The position numbers were made by a program, and so were the translations under genes. A stretch of DNA of 17,090 bases from positions 1-17,090 of the forward strand of contig JBJFGY010000009.1 of assembly GCA_051893155.1 (NCBI GenBank). The letters run 5' to 3'. Positions 1 to 8,813 of the stretch are shown here, piece by piece (within the stretch, counting starts at the first letter, position 1; each line of letters begins with the position of its first letter). This DNA comes from UBA6448 sp051893155 (GTDB lineage: Bacteria > Bacillota_I > Bacilli_A > RF39 > UBA660). The notes beneath the pieces were generated by a model. That model worked only from the letters and a program-made list of their open reading frames with translations. It made no database searches and had not been told where the DNA came from.

Positions 1-713
1 TCTTTAACATTTTTAGTTTTATTGATTAAACTATTTAAAATAGTATATTTATCGCTTTCTAATAAATTTTCGTAAGTAGTTAGTAAATCTTTATAAAGAT
101 TTACTACATTTTCTACATTTAAATTATTGTAATAGTTATTAAATTTTTTTTCATTTAAATAATATAAATATTTAAAATTTAAAGATATATGAGTAATTAT
201 ATCAGGACATTTCCAATAAAAAGAATCAAATATATTTTTAGTAATACATCCATTTTCTATATAAGATTTCATAATCTCATTTGTATAATAACTATAATTA
301 AAGCTATCTTGTGTTAATAATATATTTGCTTTACTAAATACATCAAAAATACATTTTAAAGTATTATTAATATTATCTAAATCAGTTTTATAATAATGAG
401 TTAAATTATATAAATATTTATCTAAATGACTTTTTTCATAGGCAGAAGCATATGGATTTGATAATATAATTTTATTTTTTAAAGATAAAATATCACTATT
501 TAATGAAGATAACTTTTCATTTTTATTTACATTACAATATTCATCTTTTCTTTTTTTTATTTCTTTAATAATACTATTTTTTATTTCATTTTGTTCAAGT
601 ATTATTTCATTAATTTTTTCAGTATATATTTTTTTATTTTTATCATTATTTTTAGGAAGCGCCGAAAGCATTTCTTTATAAGTTTCTAATTTTTTTAAAT
701 ATTCATTAAGCAT
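1..713 (-). CDS. Coiled-coil protein of unknown function, partial at left edge
   Basis: An open frame runs from an ATG at 713-711 off the left edge with no stop, giving at least 237 residues. I do not recognise the family. Residues 1-70 are rich in Lys, Glu and Leu with heptad-like spacing, which suggests a coiled coil. After this comes a segment with the stretch SNPYASAYEKSHLDKYLYNL and many Tyr, Asn and Ile residues, predicted mostly helical. There is no signal peptide or membrane segment in the visible part, so it is probably cytoplasmic. Its start codon lies inside the end of the preceding 35-codon gene (8 bases shared), and that gene follows the giant surface-protein gene by 13 bases with no terminator between. 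It is therefore probably co-transcribed and translationally coupled. The frame is continuous with codon use like its neighbours, so I am confident it is coding; the function is unknown. Confidence 0.8.
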   Translation of the reverse strand, partial: MLNEYLKKLETYKEMLSALPKNNDKNKKIYTEKINEIILEQNEIKNSIIKEIKKRKDEYCNVNKNEKLSSLNSDILSLKNKIILSNPYASAYEKSHLDKYLYNLTHYYKTDLDNINNTLKCIFDVFSKANILLTQDSFNYSYYTNEIMKSYIENGCITKNIFDSFYWKCPDIITHISLNFKYLYYLNEKKFNNYYNNLNVENVVNLYKDLLTTYENLLESDKYTILNSLINKTKNVK

Positions 714-813
714 TTTTTACCTCGTTTTCCAAAGATTTCAAGAAATTTTCTAATTCCTTTAAACATATAATTAGTTCATTATCACTTAGACTTTCTATTT
801 CTTTTTGTGTCAT
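706..813 (-). CDS. Small 35-residue coupling protein or leader, hypothetical
   Basis: This 35-codon frame has an ATG at 813-811 and a TAA stop at 708-706. It is preceded by a strong Shine-Dalgarno sequence, AGAAAGGAAG (819-828), seven nucleotides upstream of GTAAAAATG-type spacing, which overlaps the stop codon of the giant gene. The product is short and acidic, and looks like one amphipathic helix (Leu and Ile every 3-4 residues, with Glu-Leu-Glu segments). It has one Cys at residue 17 and no signal peptide. It overlaps the next gene by 8 bases. That arrangement suggests it mainly passes ribosomes from the giant gene to the downstream coiled-coil gene, or makes a small helical partner for the coiled-coil protein. 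No family is recognised. The good ribosome-binding site and the tight overlap support it as real; the length alone would not. Confidence 0.6.
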   Translation of the reverse strand: MTQKEIESLSDNELIICLKELENFLKSLENEVKNA

Positions 814-818
814 TTTTA

Positions 819-828
819 CTTCCTTTCT
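819..828 (-). promoter_or_regulatory. Ribosome-binding site of the 35-residue gene, overlapping the giant gene's stop
   Basis: On the minus strand this reads AGAAAGGAAG, with AGGA close to the ideal distance from the ATG at 813-811. Its first bases coincide with the TAG stop (829-827) of the 2643-aa gene, so ribosomes ending there could restart directly. This site is the main evidence that the small downstream gene is translated. Confidence 0.6.
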
Positions 829-3800
829 ATTTTATTATCATATATTCATATGTATCGCCTATTTTAGTATCCTCATCATATAAACTTATTAATATTTTAT
901 AAGTTCCACTTACAAGATTATCTTTCATCATTAAATTATATTCTACATCATTTAATGGATTAGTGGATAAAATATATTCATTTGGATCTAGAGTATTTGC
1001 AAAATTATTTGTTACATAGTTTTTAAGATCAACTTCTTCATATTCATAAGTATATACACTATCATATTTTCTTCTTAAAAATTTAATTCTTAAATTTGGA
1101 TTAGTTAAATTAGAATTATAATATACTTTAAATAAATAAAAATTATTACCAAGATATGTATTACCTGTAGTTTTATCAACAAACATAATATTATCTTTAG
1201 CATTAACTTTAAGACCATAAGGTGTATCTATAATATGAACATTAAATTCAATTTGCGTTGGTGATGTATTACTATAGTATATACCATCGTAGCTTGCAAA
1301 AGCCTCTAAAACTATTTTATAATCTCCAGTTGCAAGGCTACTTGTACCCGTATCAAAATTAATATAACTTAATACATTACCTATTTTATCACTTATTTTA
1401 ATTCTAGTAATACCACTTGAATTTGGATAATAAGTTGCACCTTTATAAGTAAAACTTACACCCATTAAATCTTGAGCACTTAATAAATTATTATTTTCAT
1501 CATAAATGGATATTTTAAGTCCTAATTTTTCATCATTATAAGTAGTATCTTTAACTATACCTTCTTCAACAAAATCATTTGTTATAGTCATTAGAGCACG
1601 ATCAGATAAATAAATATTAGTTTTATCTATTGTTCCTGTTAAATCAATGGATGCATCAGAAGAAGTATATAAAGAATATTTTAATGTTTGTTGTTCAATA
1701 CCTAACACACTAATTAATGTTTGATCATCACTATTTCTAAGTTCTATTAATAAAGTTTTATCGCTTACATTTTCGGTAATATTAGTATCTTTAAAATCAA
1801 TTATAAAAATAAATTCTTCATCAGCAATTTTAGTATTTGAATCATAATAATTATTATTAAATTGACTATCATTATATTTATTATTACTTGATGTACTACC
1901 CATTTTAATAAAATTAGATAATTTATACGAGCATTCTTGATATAAATTATATTCAGCACTAGTTTGACTATACATTGCCTCATCTACAATATAATAATAA
2001 TATATTGGATTTTGAGTGTCATGTAAATCAATCATTGTTATTTTTGTATCAACAGGAAGGACATATGTTGATACAAGACTTCGATAATATCCAGCTTTAT
2101 ATGGACTTGTATCACTTTCCATATATAATGAATAATATGTTGAAAAACTTGACTTAGTTGTTATATTTACGCTACTTGTTGCAAACATTTCATAATTTTT
2201 TCCTGGTGTAATAGTACCTTCATAATCATTTGTATTATATAATGCTTTTGATAAATTTACATTAATATTAATTCTTTCTACATCATTATTTAAATCATCA
2301 ATTGGGGTAATAGCCACTAAAGAGATTGTAATGCTTCCCATATCACCAGAACTTTTGATATTTTTAGAATGATATAAATAAAACACAAATGATGGTACAC
2401 TATTTTGATTTTCTTTTATATAATCAAGGGTACCAGTAACATTTACATCGCCTTCAGTAATAAAATTACTACTTCCATTTGTTAGCCAACCTGAAGTGCT
2501 ATTTTTCATATTAATACCAAATATATTATCAGCATCTTCTGCATTTGAAGCAACTCTTGGAATATCCTTATAATCTACTAGTTCAACATTTTCATTTAAA
2601 TTACTAAAATTTACCCCCAAAATAGAAAATGTTGTATTAGGATTTGTATGATTAATAAGTGGAAGTTCTTTAGCTCCTAAAGTTGAATATTTTGAAGCAG
2701 TTAAGTCTACTTCATAAGATGCAACTACTTCACCAATTGTCCACATATAAAAATCCGAATCTGCAGGGGTTGGTTCAATATATTTAATAACTACTTTATT
2801 ATCTTCTGTACCATAATTTGAATAAAAACCGTTTACTTTTATATCATGATTAGTCAAATGTTTTCCTAAAACATAACTACCATCAGTAAAATAATAAATA
2901 TCGCCGGAAGAAATAGTTTCATTATATGTATAATCATCATATAAAGCTGTAACTATATTACCATTATTTAAAGTAAACATTCCAAAAAAGGTCATACCTA
3001 GAACATCACCATATTCTGTAACATTTTCATTTGTAGCAATATTTAAATTTTTACCGGCAAGCATATATAATCGATTATTTACATTCCTAGAAAAAGTTTC
3101 ATTTTCATTATCAATTGTTGCATATGCAATATTATCGTTTTCATCAACACTTTTAAATTTTTTTACTAAATTTGCACCAGTTTGTAAATATAATGAACTA
3201 TTATTTTTTAAGATTAATTCATCTAATCTACTTAATGAAAATAATACATTTGAATATTCATTAGTTCTATCAGTAGCACCTGCAAGTAAAATATAACTAT
3301 TATTTAAGGTAACTTTGCTTGCTCTTTGAATTGATATATTTCGCATTACATTATTTTTTGTACCATAATTATATATATTTATATAGCTATATCCTTCTGT
3401 AGAAGAAGCATTACCACTACCAAATATAGATCCAGAAATTACAAAATTATTATGATTATTTCCATCTATATTTATTTCAATTCCTTTAGTAACACTAATA
3501 AAAGTAAAGTCATAAATTTCACTTCCTGAAGCATTTGCTTCTCCTCCACCAAAAACTGTACCACCAATTAATATATCACTTTTTATTAAAGATGAATTAG
3601 TAACCTTATCTATTCCAATATTTAGGGTAGTATAACCATATAATACAGATGTATTTGCTCCACCATAGACATTTTTACCAATAGTTGCTCCAGCAATATT
3701 TACAATACTTTGAGAATTATTATTTGCATTATTACCAGTTTGAGCAGCATTTCCCCCACCAAAAACATGATTAGTAATATTTGAATTATTATCTATATCT

Positions 3801-6800
3801 AAATTTGTATTTCCATAAACTATAGCAGTTGTACCATTCCCTCCTGCATAAGCACTATTAGAAATATTTGCATTTGTTAAATATACGTATGTGTTTTGTC
3901 TAACAACCGAAGCATTTCCACCACCATAAATACTATCAAGTACACTTGAAGAAGATAATATAACATTTGTACTTTTTTCAACAAGTCCAAGATTACCTCC
4001 ACCATATACATTTGTAGTTTGCGTATTATCTGAAATTTGAGCATTAATATTTCCATTAACTTTGGCTGGGTTTAACTCACCAGTAGTATCACCCGATACA
4101 ACTGAATCAATTCCATTTCCTGCACCATAAATACTTTGACTAATATTTGAGGCACTAACATTTAAATTAATATTTCCTGTAGTAAGTGCAGCATTAGCAC
4201 CACCATAAACATTTTTAGCATTAACATTAGTTAAAGTTAATGTTATTACATCTTTATTTTCATCAGTGCCTACTTCAGCTTTATTTCCAGCTCCATAAAT
4301 ATCTTCAGTAATAGTAGAATTACTAATATTTGCGTTAATTACACCATTAACTGTTCCTTGGTTTCCGCCACCAAATGTATTACCATAAACATAAGAATTG
4401 TTATCTATTAAAAGAGTAATATCATTATTTACGCTGGCTTTATTTCCCCCACCATAAACATAACCATTTACGTTTTCACTTCCTATAGTCGAAGATAAAA
4501 TAGCAACATTACTATAATTTACACTTGCTTCATTACCACCACCAAAAAGTGAATTTGTTACAGTTACATTACTTATGTTCACATTGGTATTGGCACACTC
4601 TGCTTTATTACCCCCACCATAGATATTATCTACAAGTCCAGTTGTAAGATTTATATGAGAATTAGTAAGGCTTCCTCCTTCATTATTTGCTCCATAAATA
4701 TTATTTACTTTTACTTTAGATGTATATTTATTATTATTACTATCTATACCTATAAAATAAACATTATTAATTACAAAATCATCATACTCTACATCAGAAA
4801 AAGCATGGAAATCAAATGAATAACTTGAACCACTATTTATAGTGTTAGTTCCATAATATTGATTTTTTTCTGTTACTAAATAACCACCATTAATTTTTTC
4901 AATATAAGCACTTGACCAATTAGCTCCAATGACGCCTTCACTTGTCATAATAAATAAATTCCAATTTGTAATATCTGATGAGCTTTGATTTGATATTGCA
5001 ACTTGAATATTTTGCGCTGATGTATGGTTAGTAGGATATTGAGAACTTTGAGCAAAAGAAACAGAAACATCAATATTATCATTAACTGGCGCACCAGTGA
5101 TATTTGAAATATAAGAATCTATTACATCACCACTTAAATTAGAGCCTCCATAAACATTTCCGATAACAGGTGATCCTATATTAACATTTGAAGTAGTAAG
5201 ACCAGCTTCACTTCCACCACCATAAATATTAGAAATTCCACCTGAAATTGCATTTATATTTGAAGTTCCGGTTGTTGCTTTAAGACCTCCTCCATAAACA
5301 TTATTAATATACTTTCCATATATACTAATATTGCTTTCAGTTACAGAACCACCTTCATTATTGGCACCATAAACATTAGCAATTATTCCATCATTTATAG
5401 TTATATTAGTAACAGGTATTTCACCATTTTTATTTGAACCGCCAAATACAGTTGATACATTGGAATTAATTTCAATATTAGTACTATCTGAAACAGAAGT
5501 TTTTTCACCCCCGCCAAATACCGTATTAATATTTCCACCATTAATTGTTACATTAGTAGTAGTAGTCACTCCACCTTCATTATTACCACCATATAATGTA
5601 TTACAATTTCCTCCAGTAGTAATAACATTTGAAGTACTTACATCACCGGTTAAGTTAGAACCTCCAAATATATATGTACTAGTTCCCCCATTTAAATATA
5701 CATTTGTAATGCTTGCTCCAGTTTCATTACCTCCACCATAAGTATTAGTAATTTCACCGCCATTAATAGTAACTGAAATCGTTCCATTTGGACTTCCTTT
5801 TTTATCATTTCCTCCAAATACATTATTAATAGTACCATCATTTATAATAACAGAAGTATTTCCTAAAACATAAGGAGTATAATCTGCACTTCCTTGGCCA
5901 CCACCAAAGACATTATTAATTATACCTTTATTAACTGTTACAAAAGTATTATTTGTACTTATATCAGTTGAATTAGATATTCCATTAACGGTACCAAAAG
6001 CACTACCACCATAAACAGCATCATTAATAATTGGAATATACTGATTTTCATCATTACCAATTATAATATTTACATCATTTTGAACATAAGTTCCGTTAGA
6101 ATTAGTATCAATTCCTCCACGACCGCCACCATAAACAGATGAAGAAATTTCACCACCTGCAACTAAAATATTAACATTACCATAAATAGTGCCTTCTTCA
6201 TTGCTACCGCCATATAAACTACCAATAATAAGACCATTATACATTTCAATTGAAATTGTAGCACTCTTTTCACTAGAACCAGCTCCATTTTTATTTCCCC
6301 CACCATAAACTGAACCTTTAATTGTTCCATTATTAATAACAATATTAGTTGTTGAAAATGATGAAGTACTGCTTATTCCAGTTGCACCATAATTGCCACC
6401 ACCATAAACATTTTGATTTATTATAGCATTTTCAGCAATAATTATCGTTGAATTATCACAAGAACCTATCGAATCAGCAGATGAATTTCCATTACCATTT
6501 CCAAATACACTACCAGCTTCCACGCCCCATAATGTTGAGTTATTTTCTATGTATTCTTCATTTCCAATTACACTATTTCCCCCAATATAAACATAAGTAC
6601 TACCATTTAAAGTACCATCACCAGAAGAACCTTCCTGTCCATTAGAACCACCAAAAACACTATAATTTACTATTCCACCAGTAACTTGAACAATTCTATT
6701 ACCATATGTTGCAGATAATCCAGCTCCTGCTGTAATCATATCAACACTTCCACCAGTCATATAAATATAAATATCATTTTGATTGCTTCGATTAGTTGCA

Positions 6801-8758
6801 CTAATTGGACCACCAATTAAATTATATATATATCCACCTTCCACTTTAACTTGTCTTACGGCATATTGTGTACCACCATATCTACCACCAATATAAATAC
6901 CAGTTGTTAAATCATATTTAGAACTACCAAATGTACCACTTTTTACAGTTAGATCAAACAAAACATCTTTTGAAGTAGATGAAGTATCACTTCCATAAAT
7001 ACTACTAGACCAAGAACCAGAAGCACAATAATATATATCTAATTTTTCATTATCTTGCGTTACTCGATCATAATCTGAACCATAAATACTTTTATTATTA
7101 ATATAAATATTAGAATATGAATAATTACTTGCTCCTGTAGAAAGTGAAATAGAATTATATTTTCCACTTTCTATCATTATTTTATATTTTGTAGCATTAC
7201 CACTTTGGCCTGTAGTACTTCCATTACCTCCGACAACAGAAAGAAGAGAATATCTTGTTCCAATAGTAATTCCTCTTCCAAGTTTTATATTATTATATCT
7301 TCCAAATAAAACACCATTTGTTGAGCTACCAGTAGGTGGATTATATGTACCATTATAGTTTGAACTATATGTTAACGTAACATTTTCTATAGTAACATCA
7401 TCATAACAATTAATCGCAGAATTTGTAGTCCAAGTACTACCATAATTAGTTTGATTATGTATTCCTGTTACAGTAAAAGGTATATTTGTATTATTACTCC
7501 ATGAACCACTTATATTATTATTTACTACAATTATATTTGTATCTCTTGTAGCAAGATAATAAAAACTATCTGTATCATTCATTATAACATTATCAGAATA
7601 TTGAAGTAATTTATAATAATTACAATTTGCAGTACATAAACCAGAAAGTTTTTCTCCAGTTTCACTATAATATCCCTCTAAAGAATCACCAGATGAAAGA
7701 CTATCTAATCTATAGTATGAAGCCATATTTAAGCCTTCATATTTTTCATTAACAGTTTCAGATTCAATAACTAAATCTAAAGAAGATTCATCAACTTCTT
7801 GCATACTTCCATTACTTAATTCATAATAAGTCTCATTTGAATCATAATTTTCATTAGTTATCAATTCATAAACTTCACATCCAGAACCATTCCAAGTGTT
7901 ACTCCATCTACTGCAATTTGAGTTAAATGGTCCTCCACTACCTAAAGAAGCACCGGTTGAAGAATAATATCCTCTTAAACTATCTCCATTACTTAAAATA
8001 ACTTTTTTATAATAACCTGCCATACTATATGGTGCATATGTAATTATAGTTGAATCAATTTTAATCATCGTATGTTCTTTTAAACCACTTAAACTCCATG
8101 AACCATTTGTCATCACAATAGAAGCATCAAGCCAAGATGGTATAAAAGTCACATCAATTTTATTTGGTTTTCCATTATCATATGTAACAGGTATTTTAGC
8201 ACTTCTTTCATAATAAGAATCATCATATGAAATTGTAACATTACTACTTTTACAAATCCAACCATTAAATCCTTGATCAGTTGGTCTATCAGTAAATGGA
8301 TTATCAATTAAATCAATAGTAATATAATCATCAGTTAAATCATCTGAAGTATCATTATCATTAATAGCTATAGTTTTAAAATAAATAAATGTATCTTGTC
8401 TTTCCAAAAGAGATACATATCCTTTAAGTCCAGCATCATCTTCACTTTTATATGTTATTTTTACTTGAACTAAATTATTATCATTATAAATATTTTTATT
8501 TTCTTTAGAAGGAATTGTTCCATCATTAGAAGTATAATTTAAACCCATATAATAATAATAATCACTATCTAAATCATTAATATAAACGATATTTCCATTA
8601 ACTTGTGATTCTATATAATCTGGATCTGAAGCAAAATCTATTACTCTTTCTGAATATGTTTTAAAATACGTAATATTACAAACTACTAAAATAACAAGAA
8701 AAAAAAGTAATGATAAAAGACGATATTTATTATTTAAAATTTTTTTAATTTTTTTCAT
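827..8758 (-). CDS. Giant Gly-rich beta-helix-repeat surface protein with an inserted CBM2-like domain (2643 aa)
   Basis: This is a likely surface adhesin or scaffold. Residues 1-10 are basic and about 13-31 form one hydrophobic segment without a clear signal-peptidase site, so it is probably an N-terminal membrane anchor. No LPXTG-type wall-sorting signal ends the protein. In order: a domain with NPFTDRP and GW motifs (about 144-210) resembling InlB B-repeat/Flg_new segments; a duplicated Cys-containing module (about 247-294 and 346-379); a transition region; about 35 Gly-rich repeats (about 643-1787, core V-Y-G-G-G-N, mostly 21-27 residues per unit) as expected for a right-handed beta-helix; a CBM2-like domain inserted at about 1224-1345; then beta-rich and Ig-like segments to the end. 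It has its own near-consensus promoter and a good ribosome site (AGAAAGGTGAT). It follows two TasA-like genes and precedes two small downstream genes. The repeats are directly visible; the beta-helix fold and adhesin role are inferred. Confidence 0.92.
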   Translation of the reverse strand: MKKIKKILNNKYRLLSLLFFLVILVVCNITYFKTYSERVIDFASDPDYIESQVNGNIVYINDLDSDYYYYMGLNYTSNDGTIPSKENKNIYNDNNLVQVKITYKSEDDAGLKGYVSLLERQDTFIYFKTIAINDNDTSDDLTDDYITIDLIDNPFTDRPTDQGFNGWICKSSNVTISYDDSYYERSAKIPVTYDNGKPNKIDVTFIPSWLDASIVMTNGSWSLSGLKEHTMIKIDSTIITYAPYSMAGYYKKVILSNGDSLRGYYSSTGASLGSGGPFNSNCSRWSNTWNGSGCEVYELITNENYDSNETYYELSNGSMQEVDESSLDLVIESETVNEKYEGLNMASYYRLDSLSSGDSLEGYYSETGEKLSGLCTANCNYYKLLQYSDNVIMNDTDSFYYLATRDTNIIVVNNNISGSWSNNTNIPFTVTGIHNQTNYGSTWTTNSAINCYDDVTIENVTLTYSSNYNGTYNPPTGSSTNGVLFGRYNNIKLGRGITIGTRYSLLSVVGGNGSTTGQSGNATKYKIMIESGKYNSISLSTGASNYSYSNIYINNKSIYGSDYDRVTQDNEKLDIYYCASGSWSSSIYGSDTSSTSKDVLFDLTVKSGTFGSSKYDLTTGIYIGGRYGGTQYAVRQVKVEGGYIYNLIGGPISATNRSNQNDIYIYMTGGSVDMITAGAGLSATYGNRIVQVTGGIVNYSVFGGSNGQEGSSGDGTLNGSTYVYIGGNSVIGNEEYIENNSTLWGVEAGSVFGNGNGNSSADSIGSCDNSTIIIAENAIINQNVYGGGNYGATGISSTSSFSTTNIVINNGTIKGSVYGGGNKNGAGSSEKSATISIEMYNGLIIGSLYGGSNEEGTIYGNVNILVAGGEISSSVYGGGRGGIDTNSNGTYVQNDVNIIIGNDENQYIPIINDAVYGGSAFGTVNGISNSTDISTNNTFVTVNKGIINNVFGGGQGSADYTPYVLGNTSVIINDGTINNVFGGNDKKGSPNGTISVTINGGEITNTYGGGNETGASITNVYLNGGTSTYIFGGSNLTGDVSTSNVITTGGNCNTLYGGNNEGGVTTTTNVTINGGNINTVFGGGEKTSVSDSTNIEINSNVSTVFGGSNKNGEIPVTNITINDGIIANVYGANNEGGSVTESNISIYGKYINNVYGGGLKATTGTSNINAISGGISNIYGGGSEAGLTTSNVNIGSPVIGNVYGGSNLSGDVIDSYISNITGAPVNDNIDVSVSFAQSSQYPTNHTSAQNIQVAISNQSSSDITNWNLFIMTSEGVIGANWSSAYIEKINGGYLVTEKNQYYGTNTINSGSSYSFDFHAFSDVEYDDFVINNVYFIGIDSNNNKYTSKVKVNNIYGANNEGGSLTNSHINLTTGLVDNIYGGGNKAECANTNVNISNVTVTNSLFGGGNEASVNYSNVAILSSTIGSENVNGYVYGGGNKASVNNDITLLIDNNSYVYGNTFGGGNQGTVNGVINANISNSTITEDIYGAGNKAEVGTDENKDVITLTLTNVNAKNVYGGANAALTTGNINLNVSASNISQSIYGAGNGIDSVVSGDTTGELNPAKVNGNINAQISDNTQTTNVYGGGNLGLVEKSTNVILSSSSVLDSIYGGGNASVVRQNTYVYLTNANISNSAYAGGNGTTAIVYGNTNLDIDNNSNITNHVFGGGNAAQTGNNANNNSQSIVNIAGATIGKNVYGGANTSVLYGYTTLNIGIDKVTNSSLIKSDILIGGTVFGGGEANASGSEIYDFTFISVTKGIEINIDGNNHNNFVISGSIFGSGNASSTEGYSYINIYNYGTKNNVMRNISIQRASKVTLNNSYILLAGATDRTNEYSNVLFSLSRLDELILKNNSSLYLQTGANLVKKFKSVDENDNIAYATIDNENETFSRNVNNRLYMLAGKNLNIATNENVTEYGDVLGMTFFGMFTLNNGNIVTALYDDYTYNETISSGDIYYFTDGSYVLGKHLTNHDIKVNGFYSNYGTEDNKVVIKYIEPTPADSDFYMWTIGEVVASYEVDLTASKYSTLGAKELPLINHTNPNTTFSILGVNFSNLNENVELVDYKDIPRVASNAEDADNIFGINMKNSTSGWLTNGSSNFITEGDVNVTGTLDYIKENQNSVPSFVFYLYHSKNIKSSGDMGSITISLVAITPIDDLNNDVERININVNLSKALYNTNDYEGTITPGKNYEMFATSSVNITTKSSFSTYYSLYMESDTSPYKAGYYRSLVSTYVLPVDTKITMIDLHDTQNPIYYYYIVDEAMYSQTSAEYNLYQECSYKLSNFIKMGSTSSNNKYNDSQFNNNYYDSNTKIADEEFIFIIDFKDTNITENVSDKTLLIELRNSDDQTLISVLGIEQQTLKYSLYTSSDASIDLTGTIDKTNIYLSDRALMTITNDFVEEGIVKDTTYNDEKLGLKISIYDENNNLLSAQDLMGVSFTYKGATYYPNSSGITRIKISDKIGNVLSYINFDTGTSSLATGDYKIVLEAFASYDGIYYSNTSPTQIEFNVHIIDTPYGLKVNAKDNIMFVDKTTGNTYLGNNFYLFKVYYNSNLTNPNLRIKFLRRKYDSVYTYEYEEVDLKNYVTNNFANTLDPNEYILSTNPLNDVEYNLMMKDNLVSGTYKILISLYDEDTKIGDTYEYMIIK
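3400..6830 (-). repeat. About 35 degenerate tandem coding repeats (YGGGN units) in the giant gene
   Basis: On the plus strand this region shows a recurring CCACCACCATAAACAT-like word, the reverse of codons for Asn-Val-Tyr-Gly-Gly-Gly. In protein terms each unit is a polar strand, then a short turn, then [VI][YF]GG[GS]N, followed by a Gly- or Ala-rich turn. Spacing is mostly 21-27 residues, which fits one turn or so of a parallel beta-helix per unit. The units are diverged, not identical, so the array looks old and selected for protein fold; it is not a recent slippage product. It is interrupted once, at about 4720-5090, by the CBM2-like domain. Confidence 0.85.
4720..5090 (-). other. CBM2-like carbohydrate-binding domain inserted within the repeat array
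   Basis: Residues about 1224-1345 of the giant protein break the Gly-rich repeat pattern. They carry the CBM2 order of features: an N-terminal strand with Tyr1241; an S-S-x-I-x-x-W-x-L strand; a N-W-S-S motif with Trp1281; then Y-Y-G-T-N (Tyr1301, Tyr1302), followed by I-N-S-G-S-S and an F-D-F strand. In family 2 cellulose- and chitin-binding modules three surface aromatics at these positions form the flat binding face; here they would be Tyr1241, Trp1281 and Tyr1301 or Tyr1302. The repeat pattern resumes directly afterwards with N-N-I-Y-G-A-N-N-E-G-G. The assignment rests on motif order read by eye. Confidence 0.6.
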
Positions 8759-8784
8759 CTTTTACATCACCTTTCTATAATAAA

Positions 8785-8813
8785 ATTATACCATGTATAA
8801 TTTAAGATGTAAA
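8785..8813 (-). promoter_or_regulatory. Sigma-A-type promoter of the giant surface-protein gene
   Basis: On the minus strand: TTTACA (8808-8813), a 17-base spacer, then TATAAT (8785-8790) with an extended -10 (TGG immediately before it). The -35 box begins directly after the TAA stop of the upstream 335-aa gene. Expected transcript start is near 8778, leaving a leader of about 20 nucleotides with AGAAAGGTGAT as ribosome site. The near-perfect match predicts strong transcription of the giant gene independent of its upstream neighbours. Confidence 0.85.

Noticed and set aside
1801..1983. Minus-strand frame of 60 codons in another phase
   Set aside because: It lies inside the giant gene in a different frame, has an Ile/Asn-rich composition typical of A/T-rich out-of-frame reading and no ribosome site.
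5460..5741. Plus-strand frame of 93 codons, rich in Pro and Val
   Set aside because: It is the antisense image of the Gly-rich repeats of the giant gene, with no ribosome site. The same applies to the plus-strand frames at 1975-2157 and 6448-6645.
3400..6830. CRISPR-like array of repeated words
   Set aside because: The repeats are degenerate, in one open frame, and spaced in multiples of three; they encode Gly-rich protein units and have no unique spacers.
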